NCBI RefSeq assembly: GCF_030252325.1 | Contig: NZ_CP126981.1 | Location: forward strand, 4,960,001 to 5,024,000 | Reading direction: 5' to 3' | DNA from: Candidatus Mycobacterium wuenschmannii | GTDB lineage: Bacteria > Actinomycetota > Actinomycetes > Mycobacteriales > Mycobacteriaceae | Length of the DNA: 64,000 nt | Part shown: positions 49,701 to 57,130 of the stretch, in pieces | How positions within the stretch are numbered: the stretch's first letter is position 1 | Layout: each line of letters begins with the position of its first letter | Notes under the pieces: generated by a model | The model's database searches: none | What the model saw: the letters and a program-made list of their open reading frames with translations, nothing else | Told to the model about the DNA's origin: nothing | Made by a program: the position numbers and the translations under genes

Positions 49701-50029
49701 CCGTCGAGGTGCCTTTCGAGATGGCCATCGGCGACACGGTGGTGCGCGGGCGCATCGACGCGGTCTTCGCCGAACCCGACGGCGGCGCGACTGTCGTCGA
49801 CTGGAAGACCGGCGAACCGCCGCACGGCGCCGAAGCCGCCCGGCACGCCGCGATTCAGCTCGGCGTTTACCGAATTGCCTGGGCAGCGCTGAGCGGCTGC
49901 CCGGAGCCCTTGGTGCGCACGGCTTTTCACTACGTGCGCGGCGGCAAGACCGTTACCCCGGACGTATTGCCCAGCCACGACGAGCTGGCCGGAATGCTCG
50001 GCTCAAGTCGCTCAAGCCGCTCAGGCTGA
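46730..50029 (+). CDS. adnB: ATP-dependent helicase-nuclease subunit AdnB
   Basis: Encodes 1099 residues from the ATG at 46730 (MTVMAPARYTPAEL), preceded by gggggcag. It is the lead motor of AdnAB. The Q motif TEEQAAVI, Walker A IAGAGAGKTETMAARV, VVLLDEYQDTG (Walker B), DPIQSIYGWRGA (III) and the RecB-like nuclease GNAFHDWVERFYG, VVDWKTGEPPHG and QLGVYRIAW are all intact. It translocates 3'-5' and resects breaks before RecA loading. The last bases lie inside the first copy of a 56-base repeat. Confidence 0.94.
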   Translation: MTVMAPARYTPAELATALGLFEPTEEQAAVIAAAPGPLVVIAGAGAGKTETMAARVVWLVANGYADPGQVLGLTFTRKAAGQLLRRVRSRLARLAGAGLVFGGEPGEPEGTPEVSTYHAFAGQLLSEYGLLSTPAYAQPIEPDTRLLSETELWQLAFDVVNSYPDALRTEKNPASVTAMVLRLSSELAEHLVDTDQLRDTHVELERLVLTLPAGRYQRDRGPSQWLLRMLATQAERAEVVPLIDALHQRMRADKVMDFGSQMSCAARLAMGVPQVGEQLRGRYRVVLLDEYQDTGYAQRMLLSSLFGGGIDDELALTAVGDPIQSIYGWRGASATNLPRFTTDFPMADGSPAPVLELSTSWRNPPTTLHVANAVSADARQRSVAVSPLRSRPDAEPGSVRAALLPDVLAERDWVADHLQQRYRQAAVDGVAPPTAAILVRRNADATPIAAALRARGVPVEVVGLAGLLAVPEVADVVAMLRLAADPTAGAAAMRVLTGPRWRLGARDIAALWHRAVAIGGTIAAGRDQTAVAIAEAAGPEADTAGLADALADPGPAQGYSAEGYRRITALADELSLLRSHLGHPLPDLVAEVRRLLGVDCEVRAASPGNGWTGTEQLDAFADVVSGYADRTAAATDALASVVGLLAYLDAATVVENGLAPAQVVVAQNRVQVLTVHAAKGLEWQVVAVPHLSGGLFPSTAQARTWLTDAADLPPLLRGDRSTKGVHGVPVLDTSDVTDRKQLSDKISAHRAQLEQRRIDEERRLLYVAITRCEDTLLLSGHHWAATGIKARGPSDFLSEIKDIIDESVDPGHVVEQWAPAPPDGERNPLRDSVHEANWPVDPLGDRRADVQRGADLVTAAMATPVDTIEDPEGWAADVDALLQERDRAGQPPEQTLPSGLSVSSLVELARDPEHAAQRLARRLPARPEPHALLGNAFHDWVERFYGAERLFDLADLPGAADTDIAQRDADELAALQDAFLASSWAARTPIAVEVPFEMAIGDTVVRGRIDAVFAEPDGGATVVDWKTGEPPHGAEAARHAAIQLGVYRIAWAALSGCPEPLVRTAFHYVRGGKTVTPDVLPSHDELAGMLGSSRSSRSG

Positions 50030-50189
50030 TGTAGCGGCTTCTCCGCAGCCCGCTGTGCGGGCCGCATCGTCGCCGCTCAGGCTGATGTAGCGGCTTCTCC
50101 GCGGCCCGCTGTGCGGGCCGCATCGTCGCCGCTCAGGCTGATGTAGCGGCTTCTCCGCGGCCCGCTGTGCGGGCCGCATCGTCGCCGCT
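50022..50189. repeat. three tandem 56-base hairpin repeats between convergent genes
   Basis: Units 50022-50077, 50078-50133 and 50134-50189 differ at only one or two bases. Each contains CGGCCCGC-tgt-GCGGGCCG (copy 2: 50102-50120), a perfect 8-base stem in copies 2 and 3. The first unit overlaps the adnB stop and the last overlaps the first base of the doxX stop. The array thus fills the intergenic gap and probably acts as a bidirectional terminator or protective structure. Confidence 0.9.
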
Positions 50190-50583
50190 AGGAGTTACGC
50201 GCGATCTTCAGCGCGGTGGTGATCATCGGAATCTGCAGCGGCAGCCGGGCCAGCGCGATGATCCGCATCGGCCACGGCTTGTCCCACCACAGCCGGACCA
50301 TGTTGAGGTTGCCCGGGAACACCCCGACGAACAGCGCGACCGCGGCCAGCGCCGCCAACCGCCGGGTCTGCAACGGCACCAACAGCGCGCCGATCGCCAA
50401 CTCGGCGACCCCGGACGCGTAGGTATAGAACCGCGGGCTACCGGGCAGTTCGGCCGGGATGATGTCGTCGAACGGCTTAGGCGCGACAAAGTGCAGGGTG
50501 CCGATGCCGAACAACATCGCTGCGACGCGATAGGCGAGGGTCTGACTGGCGTCCCGTTGCGGGCTGTGAGTGATCGCGGTCAT
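50188..50583 (-). CDS. DoxX family membrane protein
   Basis: Encodes 131 residues from MTAITHSPQRDASQTLAYRV. Four membrane helices are visible: [52 protein letters not shown] and the amphipathic end. The family is linked to redox-active membrane complexes with SseA/SodA in M. tuberculosis, but those genes are absent here. Its start is 39 bases from the divergent K+ channel gene. Confidence 0.82.
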   Translation of the reverse strand: MTAITHSPQRDASQTLAYRVAAMLFGIGTLHFVAPKPFDDIIPAELPGSPRFYTYASGVAELAIGALLVPLQTRRLAALAAVALFVGVFPGNLNMVRLWWDKPWPMRIIALARLPLQIPMITTALKIARNS

Positions 50584-50622
50584 GGTTACATTGTGTCGTG
50601 CGCCCGGTCGAGCCGATGAGCT

Positions 50623-51690
50623 GTGGTCAAAGTTAGCCCTCGCGAACGTGATCTCGACGAGACGCTGACCGCCAAGCCCGGCTACGCGCTCGTCGGCGTC
50701 GTGCGGGTCCCCGAAGTCCAGCTCAGTCCCATCCGGGCGATCTGGCGCCGCATCGTCATCGCGCTGCTGGCCCTGGCGGCCGCGGTGGTCACCGTCTATC
50801 TCGGCCGCAACGGCTACACCGACGTCCGCGGCGGGCAACTGACCTTCCTGGACTGCCTCTACTTCGCGACGGTGTCGCTGACCACCGTCGGCTACGGCGA
50901 CCTGACCCCGTACACCGAATTCGCCCGGTTGATCAGCGTGGTGGTGCTGACGCCGCTGCGGATCCTGTTCCTGGTGGTGTTGGTCGGTACGACCCTCCAG
51001 GTCCTCACCGAGCGGTCGCGGCAGGCCTGGAAGATTCAGCGTTGGAGGAGTTCAGTGCGCAACCACACCGTCGTCATCGGCTACGGCACCAAAGGCAAGA
51101 CCGCGGTTGCCGCGATGTGCGGTGACGAAGCGGCCGGCAAGGACTTTGTCATCGTCGACATCGACCAATCCGCGCTCGACCACGCGGCCTCGGCCGACCT
51201 GGTCACCGTGCACGGCGACGCCACCCGATCCGACGTCCTGCGACTCGCCTCGGCCCAGCACGCGTCGGCGATCATCGTCGCCACCGGCCGCGACGACACC
51301 GCCACGCTGGTCACCCTCACCGCCCGCGAGGTCGCGCCCAACGCCAAGATCGTCGCGTCCATCCGCGAGGCCGAAAATCAGCACCTGCTCAAGCAATCCG
51401 GCGCGGACTCGGTCGTTGTCTCGTCCGAAACCGCCGGCCGACTGCTGGGCGTGGCCACCACCACTCCCAGCGTCGTCGAGATGATCGACGACCTGCTGAC
51501 GCCGTCGCACGGATTCGCCATCGCCGAACGCGAGGTCGAGCCGACCGAACTCGGCGGCTCGCCACGGCATCTGCCCGACATCGTGCTCGGCGTGGTCCGC
51601 GCCGGCCGGCTCATGCGGGTCGACGCGCCCGAGGCCGACGCCATCGAAGCCGGCGACCGGCTGCTCTACGTCCGCAACACAGGGAAGTAG
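50623..51690 (+). CDS. two-TM potassium channel with RCK domain (Rv3200c-like)
   Basis: Encodes 355 residues from a GTG (MVKVSPRERDLDE). Two membrane helices flank the pore helix and selectivity filter SLTTVGYGDLTPY (about residues 85-97). A C-terminal RCK domain starts NHTVVIGYGTKGKTAVAAMC (Rossmann GYGxxG) and has a second ligand-binding part. It is a MthK/Kch-type K+ channel regulated by ligand. It lies 9 bases before nudC. Confidence 0.92.
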   Translation: MVKVSPRERDLDETLTAKPGYALVGVVRVPEVQLSPIRAIWRRIVIALLALAAAVVTVYLGRNGYTDVRGGQLTFLDCLYFATVSLTTVGYGDLTPYTEFARLISVVVLTPLRILFLVVLVGTTLQVLTERSRQAWKIQRWRSSVRNHTVVIGYGTKGKTAVAAMCGDEAAGKDFVIVDIDQSALDHAASADLVTVHGDATRSDVLRLASAQHASAIIVATGRDDTATLVTLTAREVAPNAKIVASIREAENQHLLKQSGADSVVVSSETAGRLLGVATTTPSVVEMIDDLLTPSHGFAIAEREVEPTELGGSPRHLPDIVLGVVRAGRLMRVDAPEADAIEAGDRLLYVRNTGK

Positions 51691-51699
51691 GTCCCTCGC

Positions 51700-52623
51700 T
51701 TGGATTTCGAACTGAAGGCCGTGCCGCTGTTGTCCCGCATCGGCGCCGATCGGGCCGATCAGGTGCGCACTGACATCGAGGCCGCGACGGCCGGCTGGGC
51801 GGACGCCGCACTACTACGGCTGGATTCACGCAACCAGGTATTGGTCGCCGATGGAAAAGTGTTGCTGGGCAAGGCAATCAAGCTTGCCGACAAGCCCCCG
51901 GCGGATGCGGTCTTTCTCGGTCGCGTCGATGACGGCCGGCACGTGTGGGCGGTCCGCGGTCCGCTGGAATCTCCCGAGGACCACGACGTCAAAGCCGAGG
52001 TCGCCGATCTGCGGCGGGCGGGCCAGCTCTTCGACGACGTCGGCGCACAGTTGGTCTCCGCCGCTGCGGCACTGCTGAATTGGCATGCCAGCGCCCGATT
52101 CAGCTCGATCGACGGCTCGCCGACCAAGCCGGTCCGGGCGGGCTGGGCGCGGGTCAACCCCGTCACCGGTCACGAGGAATTCCCGCGCATCGACCCCGCG
52201 ATCATCTGCCTGGTGCACGACGGCGGTGACCGCGCGGTGCTGGCCCGTCAGACCGTGTGGCCGGACCGGATGTTCTCGCTGCTGGCCGGTTTCGTCGAGG
52301 CGGGGGAGTCGTTCGAGACGTGCGTTGCGCGCGAGATTCGCGAAGAGATCGGGCTCACCGTCAGCGATATTCGTTACCTGGGGAGCCAGCCGTGGCCGTT
52401 CCCGCGCTCGCTGATGATCGGCTTTCATGCGGTCGCCGACCCCGCCGAGCCGTTCGCGTTCAACGACGGCGAGATCGCGGAGGCCGAGTGGTTCACCCGT
52501 GACGAGATTCGCGCCGCGCTTGCGCTGGGCGACTGGAGCAGCGACTCGGATTCGCGCCTGCTGCTGCCGGGGTCGGTGTCGATCGCTCGGGTGATCGTGG
52601 AGTCCTGGGCAGAAGCGAGTTAG
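51700..52623 (+). CDS. nudC: NAD+ diphosphatase / RNA decapping Nudix hydrolase NudC
   Basis: Encodes 307 residues from a TTG at 51700. The Nudix box GFVEAGESFETCVAREIREE is complete, and the NudC-specific SQPWPFPRS lies near 228. The four zinc-ribbon Cys of E. coli NudC are missing: that region reads ARFSSIDGSPTKPVRAGWAR. NudC hydrolyses NAD(H) and removes NAD caps from RNA. It overlaps the convergent mycoredoxin stop by 4 bases. Confidence 0.93.
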   Translation: MDFELKAVPLLSRIGADRADQVRTDIEAATAGWADAALLRLDSRNQVLVADGKVLLGKAIKLADKPPADAVFLGRVDDGRHVWAVRGPLESPEDHDVKAEVADLRRAGQLFDDVGAQLVSAAAALLNWHASARFSSIDGSPTKPVRAGWARVNPVTGHEEFPRIDPAIICLVHDGGDRAVLARQTVWPDRMFSLLAGFVEAGESFETCVAREIREEIGLTVSDIRYLGSQPWPFPRSLMIGFHAVADPAEPFAFNDGEIAEAEWFTRDEIRAALALGDWSSDSDSRLLLPGSVSIARVIVESWAEAS

Positions 52624-52874
52624 CCGGCTAGCTGTGCCAACTTCGCCTTGACCTCTTTGGCGGCGGGGTTGGTCAGCGTCGAACCGTCGGCGAACTTCAC
52701 CGTCGGCACCACGTGATTGCCGTTGTTCACCGAGCCGACGAACTCCGCGGCCGCGGGATCCTGCTCGATGTCGACCTCGTCGTAAGCGATGCCCTCGGAC
52801 TTCAACACCTTCTTGAGCCGGGTGCAGTAACCACACCACTGCGTGCTGTACATGGTGACGGAAGCGTTAGTCAT
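52620..52874 (-). CDS. mrx1: mycoredoxin-1
   Basis: Encodes 84 residues, a glutaredoxin fold with the CGYC active site ([14 protein letters not shown], about residues 13-26). It removes mycothiol from mixed disulfides using the first Cys. [13 protein letters not shown] contains the cis-loop region for mycothiol binding. It matches Rv3198A. Divergent from uvrD2 with a 30-base gap. Confidence 0.94.
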   Translation of the reverse strand: MTNASVTMYSTQWCGYCTRLKKVLKSEGIAYDEVDIEQDPAAAEFVGSVNNGNHVVPTVKFADGSTLTNPAAKEVKAKLAQLAG

Positions 52875-52904
52875 AGTCCTACAAACATAGAGGGCCGCGG
52901 CGGT

Positions 52905-55055
52905 ATGCCTACACCGCCTATGTCAGCCATCACTGCCAAGATGGACGCCATGGCGGCGATCGGTGTTCAGACAGACTCATTGACTGCCGAACTCGATGAC
53001 GAACAGCGCGAGGCCGTGCTCGCTCCGCGCGGCCCGGTCTGCGTGCTCGCAGGCGCGGGAACAGGCAAAACCCGCACGATCACGCATCGCATCGCCCAGC
53101 TCGTCGCGACCGGGCATGTCGCCGCGGGCCAGGTGCTGGCGGTGACGTTCACCCAACGTGCCGCGGGCGAGATGCGAACGCGACTGCGGACACTGGGCGC
53201 CGCCGCGCAGACCGGCGTCGGCGGAGTGCGGGCGATGACGTTTCACGCCGCCGCCCACCGGCAGTTGCGCTACTTCTGGCCGCGGGTGGTCGGCGACACC
53301 GGTTGGCAGCTACTCGACACCAAGTTCGCGGTCGTCGCCCGCGGGGCCACCAGCGCGGGGATGAAGCTGACCACCGACGACGTCCGCGACGTGGCCAGCG
53401 AGATCGAATGGGCCAAGGCGTCGCTGATCTCTCCGGAGCAGTACCCCGACGCGGTGGCCGCCGCCTCCCGCGATGTTCCGCTGGACGCCGCCAGGGTCGC
53501 CGCGGTCTACACCGCCTACGAGTCGCTGAAGGCCCGCAACGACGGGGTCACCCTGCTCGACTTCGACGACCTGCTGCTGCACACCGCCGCCGCGATCGAG
53601 AACGACGCCGCGGTAGCCGAGGAATTCCGAAATCGCTACCGCTGCTTCGTCGTTGACGAATACCAGGACGTCACACCGCTGCAGCAGCGGGTGCTGTCGG
53701 CGTGGCTCGGCGACCGCGACGACCTCACCGTCGTCGGTGACGCCAACCAAACCATCTACTCGTTCACCGGCGCCTCGCCGCGCTACCTGCTGGATTTCTC
53801 GCGCCGCTTTCCGGACGCGACCGTGGTTCGCCTCGAGCGCGACTACCGGTCCACGCCGCAGGTGGTGTCACTCGCCAACCGCGTGATCGCCGCCGCCCGC
53901 GGGCGGGTGGCCGGCAGCAAGCTGCACCTGGTCGGTCAGCGGGATCCCGGGCCGGAGCCGACCTTTCGCGACTACCCCGACGAGGTCGCCGAGGCCGCCG
54001 CGGTGGCCAAGTCGATCGCCAAGCTGATCGACGCCGGCACGCCGCCGTCGGAAATCGCGGTGCTTTACCGGATCAACGCGCAGTCCGAGGTCTACGAGGA
54101 GGCGCTGACCGAGGCGGGCGTCGCCTATCAGGTCCGCGGCGGCGAAGGCTTCTTCAGCCGTCAAGAGATCCGGCAGGCCCTCTTGGCGCTGCAGCGCGCG
54201 GCTAACGCAGAGCTTGGTGGGCCGCTGCCGGAGGTGGTCCGCGGGCTGCTCGAGCCGCTGGGCCTGACCGCCGAGCCGCCGACCGGAACCCGGGCCCGAG
54301 AGCGCTGGGAAGCGTTGGTGGCGCTGGCTGAACTGGTCGACGAGGAAGTCGCGCAGCGGCCGTCGCTGGACATGGCGGAGCTCGTAGCCGAGCTCAGGAC
54401 CCGCGCCGACGCACGGCACCCACCCGTCGTGCAGGGCGTCACGCTGGCGTCGCTGCACGCGGCCAAGGGGCTGGAATGGGACGCGGTGTTCCTGGTCGGC
54501 CTGACCGATGGGACGCTGCCTATCTCCCACGCGCTGGCCAAGGGCGGCGAGAGCGAGGCCGTCGAGGAGGAGCGCCGGCTGCTGTACGTCGGAATCACTA
54601 GGGCGAGAGTGCATTTGGCGATCAGTTGGGCGCTGGCCCGCAATCCGGGCGGACGGCAGGGGCGCAAGTCGTCGCGCTTCCTCAACGGCTTGTCGCCGCA
54701 GACGCAGGTCGATCCGTCGCCGAGCAAGCCGCGGCGCAAGAACGCCCCGGCCTCGCGCTGCCGGATCTGCAACAACCAGCTGACCAGCCCAGCGGCGATC
54801 ATGTTGCGGCGCTGCGAGACGTGCGCCGCCGACATCGACGACGAGCTGCTGCTCGAGCTGAAGGACTGGCGGCTGCGCACCGCCAAGGAGATGAACGTCC
54901 CGGCCTACGTCGTGTTCACCGACAACACGTTGATCGCGATCGCCGAACTGCTGCCCACTGACGACGCCGCGCTGGTCGCGATCCCCGGTATCGGTGCCCG
55001 CAAGCTGGAGCAGTTCGGCCCGGACGTGCTGGAACTGGTCCGCAGCCGGGCATAA
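52905..55055 (+). CDS. uvrD2: ATP-dependent DNA helicase UvrD2
   Basis: Encodes 716 residues from the ATG at 52905 with agaggg upstream; ATGs at 52920, 52941 and 52950 are alternatives. The superfamily 1A motor has [44 protein letters not shown] and [18 protein letters not shown] tetracysteine zinc motif (CRICNNQL and CETCAADI) joins the motor to a C-terminal HRDC domain. These two features define UvrD2, which acts in mycobacterial DNA repair. The stop lies within a 9-base direct repeat. Confidence 0.95.
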   Translation: MPTPPMSAITAKMDAMAAIGVQTDSLTAELDDEQREAVLAPRGPVCVLAGAGTGKTRTITHRIAQLVATGHVAAGQVLAVTFTQRAAGEMRTRLRTLGAAAQTGVGGVRAMTFHAAAHRQLRYFWPRVVGDTGWQLLDTKFAVVARGATSAGMKLTTDDVRDVASEIEWAKASLISPEQYPDAVAAASRDVPLDAARVAAVYTAYESLKARNDGVTLLDFDDLLLHTAAAIENDAAVAEEFRNRYRCFVVDEYQDVTPLQQRVLSAWLGDRDDLTVVGDANQTIYSFTGASPRYLLDFSRRFPDATVVRLERDYRSTPQVVSLANRVIAAARGRVAGSKLHLVGQRDPGPEPTFRDYPDEVAEAAAVAKSIAKLIDAGTPPSEIAVLYRINAQSEVYEEALTEAGVAYQVRGGEGFFSRQEIRQALLALQRAANAELGGPLPEVVRGLLEPLGLTAEPPTGTRARERWEALVALAELVDEEVAQRPSLDMAELVAELRTRADARHPPVVQGVTLASLHAAKGLEWDAVFLVGLTDGTLPISHALAKGGESEAVEEERRLLYVGITRARVHLAISWALARNPGGRQGRKSSRFLNGLSPQTQVDPSPSKPRRKNAPASRCRICNNQLTSPAAIMLRRCETCAADIDDELLLELKDWRLRTAKEMNVPAYVVFTDNTLIAIAELLPTDDAALVAIPGIGARKLEQFGPDVLELVRSRA

Positions 55056-55113
55056 GCCCGTGGCGATCGCTAGCGCGGCGAAGCCGGGCGCAGTGGGTCG
55101 ACACCATAAGCCC
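55051..55113 (+). mobile_element. 45-base mini-element flanked by 9-base direct repeats
   Basis: CATAAGCCC occurs at 55051-55059 and again at 55105-55113. Between them, 55060-55104, is a copy of the dispersed element that starts GTGGCGATCGCTAGCGCGGC, continues GAAGCCGGGCGCAGTGGGTC and ends GACAC. The flanking repeat looks like a target-site duplication and contains the uvrD2 stop codon. The element sits just upstream of the whiB7 promoter. Confidence 0.72.
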
Positions 55114-55120
55114 TGGTCAG

Positions 55121-55158
55121 AAAATCGGTTGCCGCGCAGCGCTGATACGATCTAGCCT
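55121..55158 (+). promoter_or_regulatory. whiB7 promoter with AT-rich WhiB7 recognition box
   Basis: AAAAT (55121-55125) directly precedes a TTGCCG -35 hexamer (55129-55134). TAGCCT (55153-55158) fits a TANNNT -10 with an 18-base spacer; TACGAT at 55146 is another candidate. An AT-rich block just upstream of -35 is the known target of WhiB7 bound to SigA, giving autoactivation. Confidence 0.7.
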
Positions 55159-55202
55159 CGAAGCTCGATATCGCGTGCCTAGACGAAGGGAGGGGAGCCC
55201 TC

Positions 55203-55349
55203 ATGATCACCGTGAACGTATTCGACGTATACGCGGCCGGCGTCGTCGGCTCCCGCCATGCTGCCCATGACGCCATCTCGGCGGCTGCGCTCAAGCGCAT
55301 TGCCGCCGCCAAGACCCAGCGTCCGTGGATCGGGGAACTACCCGCGTAG
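55203..55349 (+). CDS. whiB7 leader peptide (upstream ORF)
   Basis: A 48-residue ORF, MITVNVFDVYAAGVVGS... ending QRPWIGELPA, with a very strong agggaggggag ribosome-binding site. It lies in the whiB7 5' leader, where short regulatory ORFs are known from other mycobacteria. Codons 40-42 (Arg-Pro-Trp) overlap an RNA segment (55321-55328) that can pair with the 5' arm of the following terminator. The peptide itself probably has no stable function; translation is the sensor. Confidence 0.8.
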   Translation: MITVNVFDVYAAGVVGSRHAAHDAISAAALKRIAAAKTQRPWIGELPA

Positions 55350-55364
55350 CGACCCCACCCGATA

Positions 55365-55408
55365 GGCCACGGACCCGAAGTCACCAGGATCCGTGGCCAT
55401 TTTTGTTT
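55365..55408 (+). terminator. intrinsic terminator / attenuator upstream of whiB7
   Basis: GGCCACGGA (55365-55373) pairs with TCCGTGGCC (55390-55398), followed at once by ATTTTTGTTT. It lies between the upstream ORF and whiB7, so it can stop transcription before the coding region. The 5' arm CCACGGAC (55367-55374) can instead pair with GTCCGTGG at 55321-55328. Confidence 0.88.
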
Positions 55409-55461
55409 GAGCACCCGCCACCGGTCCGAAATCCATCAGACCAGGAAGCAGGTGCACGACC

Positions 55462-55725
55462 ATGACGACGGAACTCGATCCCGAGGATCAGCAGCCGGCG
55501 TTGCCCTGTCATGTCAGCGACCCCGACTTGTGGTTCGCCGACAGCCCGTCCGACCTGGAGCGCGCCAAGGAGTTGTGCATCGACTGCCCGATCCGGCGGG
55601 CTTGCCTGGCCGAAGCGCTGGACCGCGCCGAGCCATGGGGAGTGTGGGGTGGCGAGATCCTCGACCGCGGCTCGGTCGTCAGTCGGAAACGCCCACGCGG
55701 ACGCCCCCGCAAGATCGCAGCCTAG
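55462..55725 (+). CDS. whiB7: WhiB-family regulator of intrinsic antibiotic resistance, WhiB7
   Basis: Encodes 87 residues. Four Cys (PCHVSD; LCIDCPIRRAC) bind an Fe-S cluster. EPWGVWGGEIL is the SigA-contacting turn. The C-terminal AT-hook RGRPRK, preceded by SRKRP, distinguishes WhiB7 from other WhiB proteins. It activates drug-resistance genes such as erm, tap and eis in mycobacteria. Expression is controlled by the upstream ORF and attenuator. Confidence 0.95.
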   Translation: MTTELDPEDQQPALPCHVSDPDLWFADSPSDLERAKELCIDCPIRRACLAEALDRAEPWGVWGGEILDRGSVVSRKRPRGRPRKIAA

Positions 55726-55743
55726 CCAGCTGGGCGAAAGTCG

Positions 55744-57072
55744 TTAGACGGCAGCGGCATCCGGGTCGGCGAAGCCGGGCACCAGTTCGTCGGACAGCTT
55801 GCGCGTCGGGACGTGGGCGTCCAGCTGACACAGGATCGCCATCGAGGTGGCCAGCACCCGCATCGGGATGGCCAGCTTCGGTGGCAGATTCATCTGCCGC
55901 GCAGTCTTGATCTGTGACACGCCCTGATTCAGCTGACGATATGTCATGCGCTGCAACCACTTACGCGTGTAGTGGAAGACCTCGACCTCGACGGGTTCGA
56001 CGTACTGGCGCAGCATCTCGTCGATGTCGCTGACCGAGACCTGCTCGCCCTTCTGGATGAACCCGGCCTTCTCCATGGTCGGCAGCACCATGTCGTAGTT
56101 CTTGTCGCGGGCCCACCGGATCGTCGCGCCGAGTTCGACCGGGAAACCACCGGGCAGCGGTGCGACGGCACCGAAGTCGATCACACCCATCTTGCCGTCG
56201 GGCATCAGCATGAAGTTGCCGGGGTGCGCGTCCCCGTGGATCATCTCGATGCGCCGCGGCGAGTCGAAAATGAATGCGGCCAAACGGGTTCCAAGCAGAT
56301 CGCGTTGCTCGACGGTGCCCTCACGGATGATGTCGGCCATCGGAATGCCCTCGATCCATTCCTGGATGACGACCTTGGGGGCGCTGGCCACCACGCGGGG
56401 GACCAGGAAGTCGGGGTGGCCGTCGTAGGCCTTGGCGAATGTGCGCTGATGTTCGGCTTCCAGCCGGTAGTCGAGCTCCATCTCGGTGCGCTCGATCAGC
56501 TCGTCGACGACACCCTCGACGTCGACACCGGGCGCCAGCTGCTTGACGACGCCGATCATGCGCCGCAACGTCTTCAGGTCCGCCCGCAGCGCCTCGTCGG
56601 CGCCGGGGTACTGGATCTTGACGGCGACTTCGCGGCCGTCGGCCCATACGCCCTTGTGCACTTGGCCGATGCTCGCCGACGCCACCGCGGTGTCGTCGAA
56701 TTCGGAAAAGCGTTGCCGCCACTTGGTGCCCAGCTGCGCGTCGAGCACCTTGTGCACCTTGTCGGCGGGTAGCGGTGGCGCGTCCTTCTGCAGCTTGACC
56801 AGCGCTTCGCGGTAGGGCTCGCCGAATTCCTCGGGAATCGCGGCTTCCATCACCGACAGGGCCTGGCCGACCTTCATCGCGCCGCCCTTGAGCTCGCCCA
56901 GCACGGTGAAGAGTTGTTTGGCCGCCTTCTCCATCAGCTCGGCGTTGACTTCGTCCTGCGATTTACCGGCCAGCCGCTTGCCGAACCCGAGAGCCGTGCG
57001 ACCGGCGATGCCGCCCGCCAGGCCCGCCAGCTTCGCGTTGCGCGCAGCGCCTCCGCGTTTGATGTCTGCCAC
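55744..57072 (-). CDS. ABC1/UbiB-type atypical kinase (Rv3197-like)
   Basis: Encodes 442 residues from the GTG at 57072 (MADIKRGGAARNAKL); ATGs 9 and 12 bases upstream are alternatives. ELKGGAMKVGQALSVME is the UbiB-specific KxGQ motif. VASASIGQVHKGVW is the Ala-rich nucleotide loop. VAVKIQYPG, MIHGDAHPGNFML and VIDFGAVAP complete the kinase core. ADCK/UbiB proteins are linked to isoprenoid lipid metabolism; some annotations call this gene an ABC transporter, which the sequence does not support. Convergent with whiB7. Confidence 0.88.
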   Translation of the reverse strand: MADIKRGGAARNAKLAGLAGGIAGRTALGFGKRLAGKSQDEVNAELMEKAAKQLFTVLGELKGGAMKVGQALSVMEAAIPEEFGEPYREALVKLQKDAPPLPADKVHKVLDAQLGTKWRQRFSEFDDTAVASASIGQVHKGVWADGREVAVKIQYPGADEALRADLKTLRRMIGVVKQLAPGVDVEGVVDELIERTEMELDYRLEAEHQRTFAKAYDGHPDFLVPRVVASAPKVVIQEWIEGIPMADIIREGTVEQRDLLGTRLAAFIFDSPRRIEMIHGDAHPGNFMLMPDGKMGVIDFGAVAPLPGGFPVELGATIRWARDKNYDMVLPTMEKAGFIQKGEQVSVSDIDEMLRQYVEPVEVEVFHYTRKWLQRMTYRQLNQGVSQIKTARQMNLPPKLAIPMRVLATSMAILCQLDAHVPTRKLSDELVPGFADPDAAAV

Positions 57073-57130
57073 GCCATCCATCATCCACGATGAACATGAG
57101 CGTGCCCTATCGATCTGGAAACAACTGCTG

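Noticed and set aside
47401..50034. 877-residue Arg/Ala-rich frame overlapping adnB
   Set aside because: Composition is typical of a shifted frame in GC-rich DNA and it has no motifs; the overlapping frame is AdnB with all helicase and nuclease motifs.
50022..50189. Possible CRISPR array (three regular repeats)
   Set aside because: The 56-base units are contiguous with no spacers, and each is a hairpin module between convergent genes.
55744..57072. ABC transporter ATP-binding protein
   Set aside because: No Walker A or ABC signature is present; motifs KxGQ, Ala-rich loop and HGDAHPGN identify an ABC1/UbiB-type kinase.
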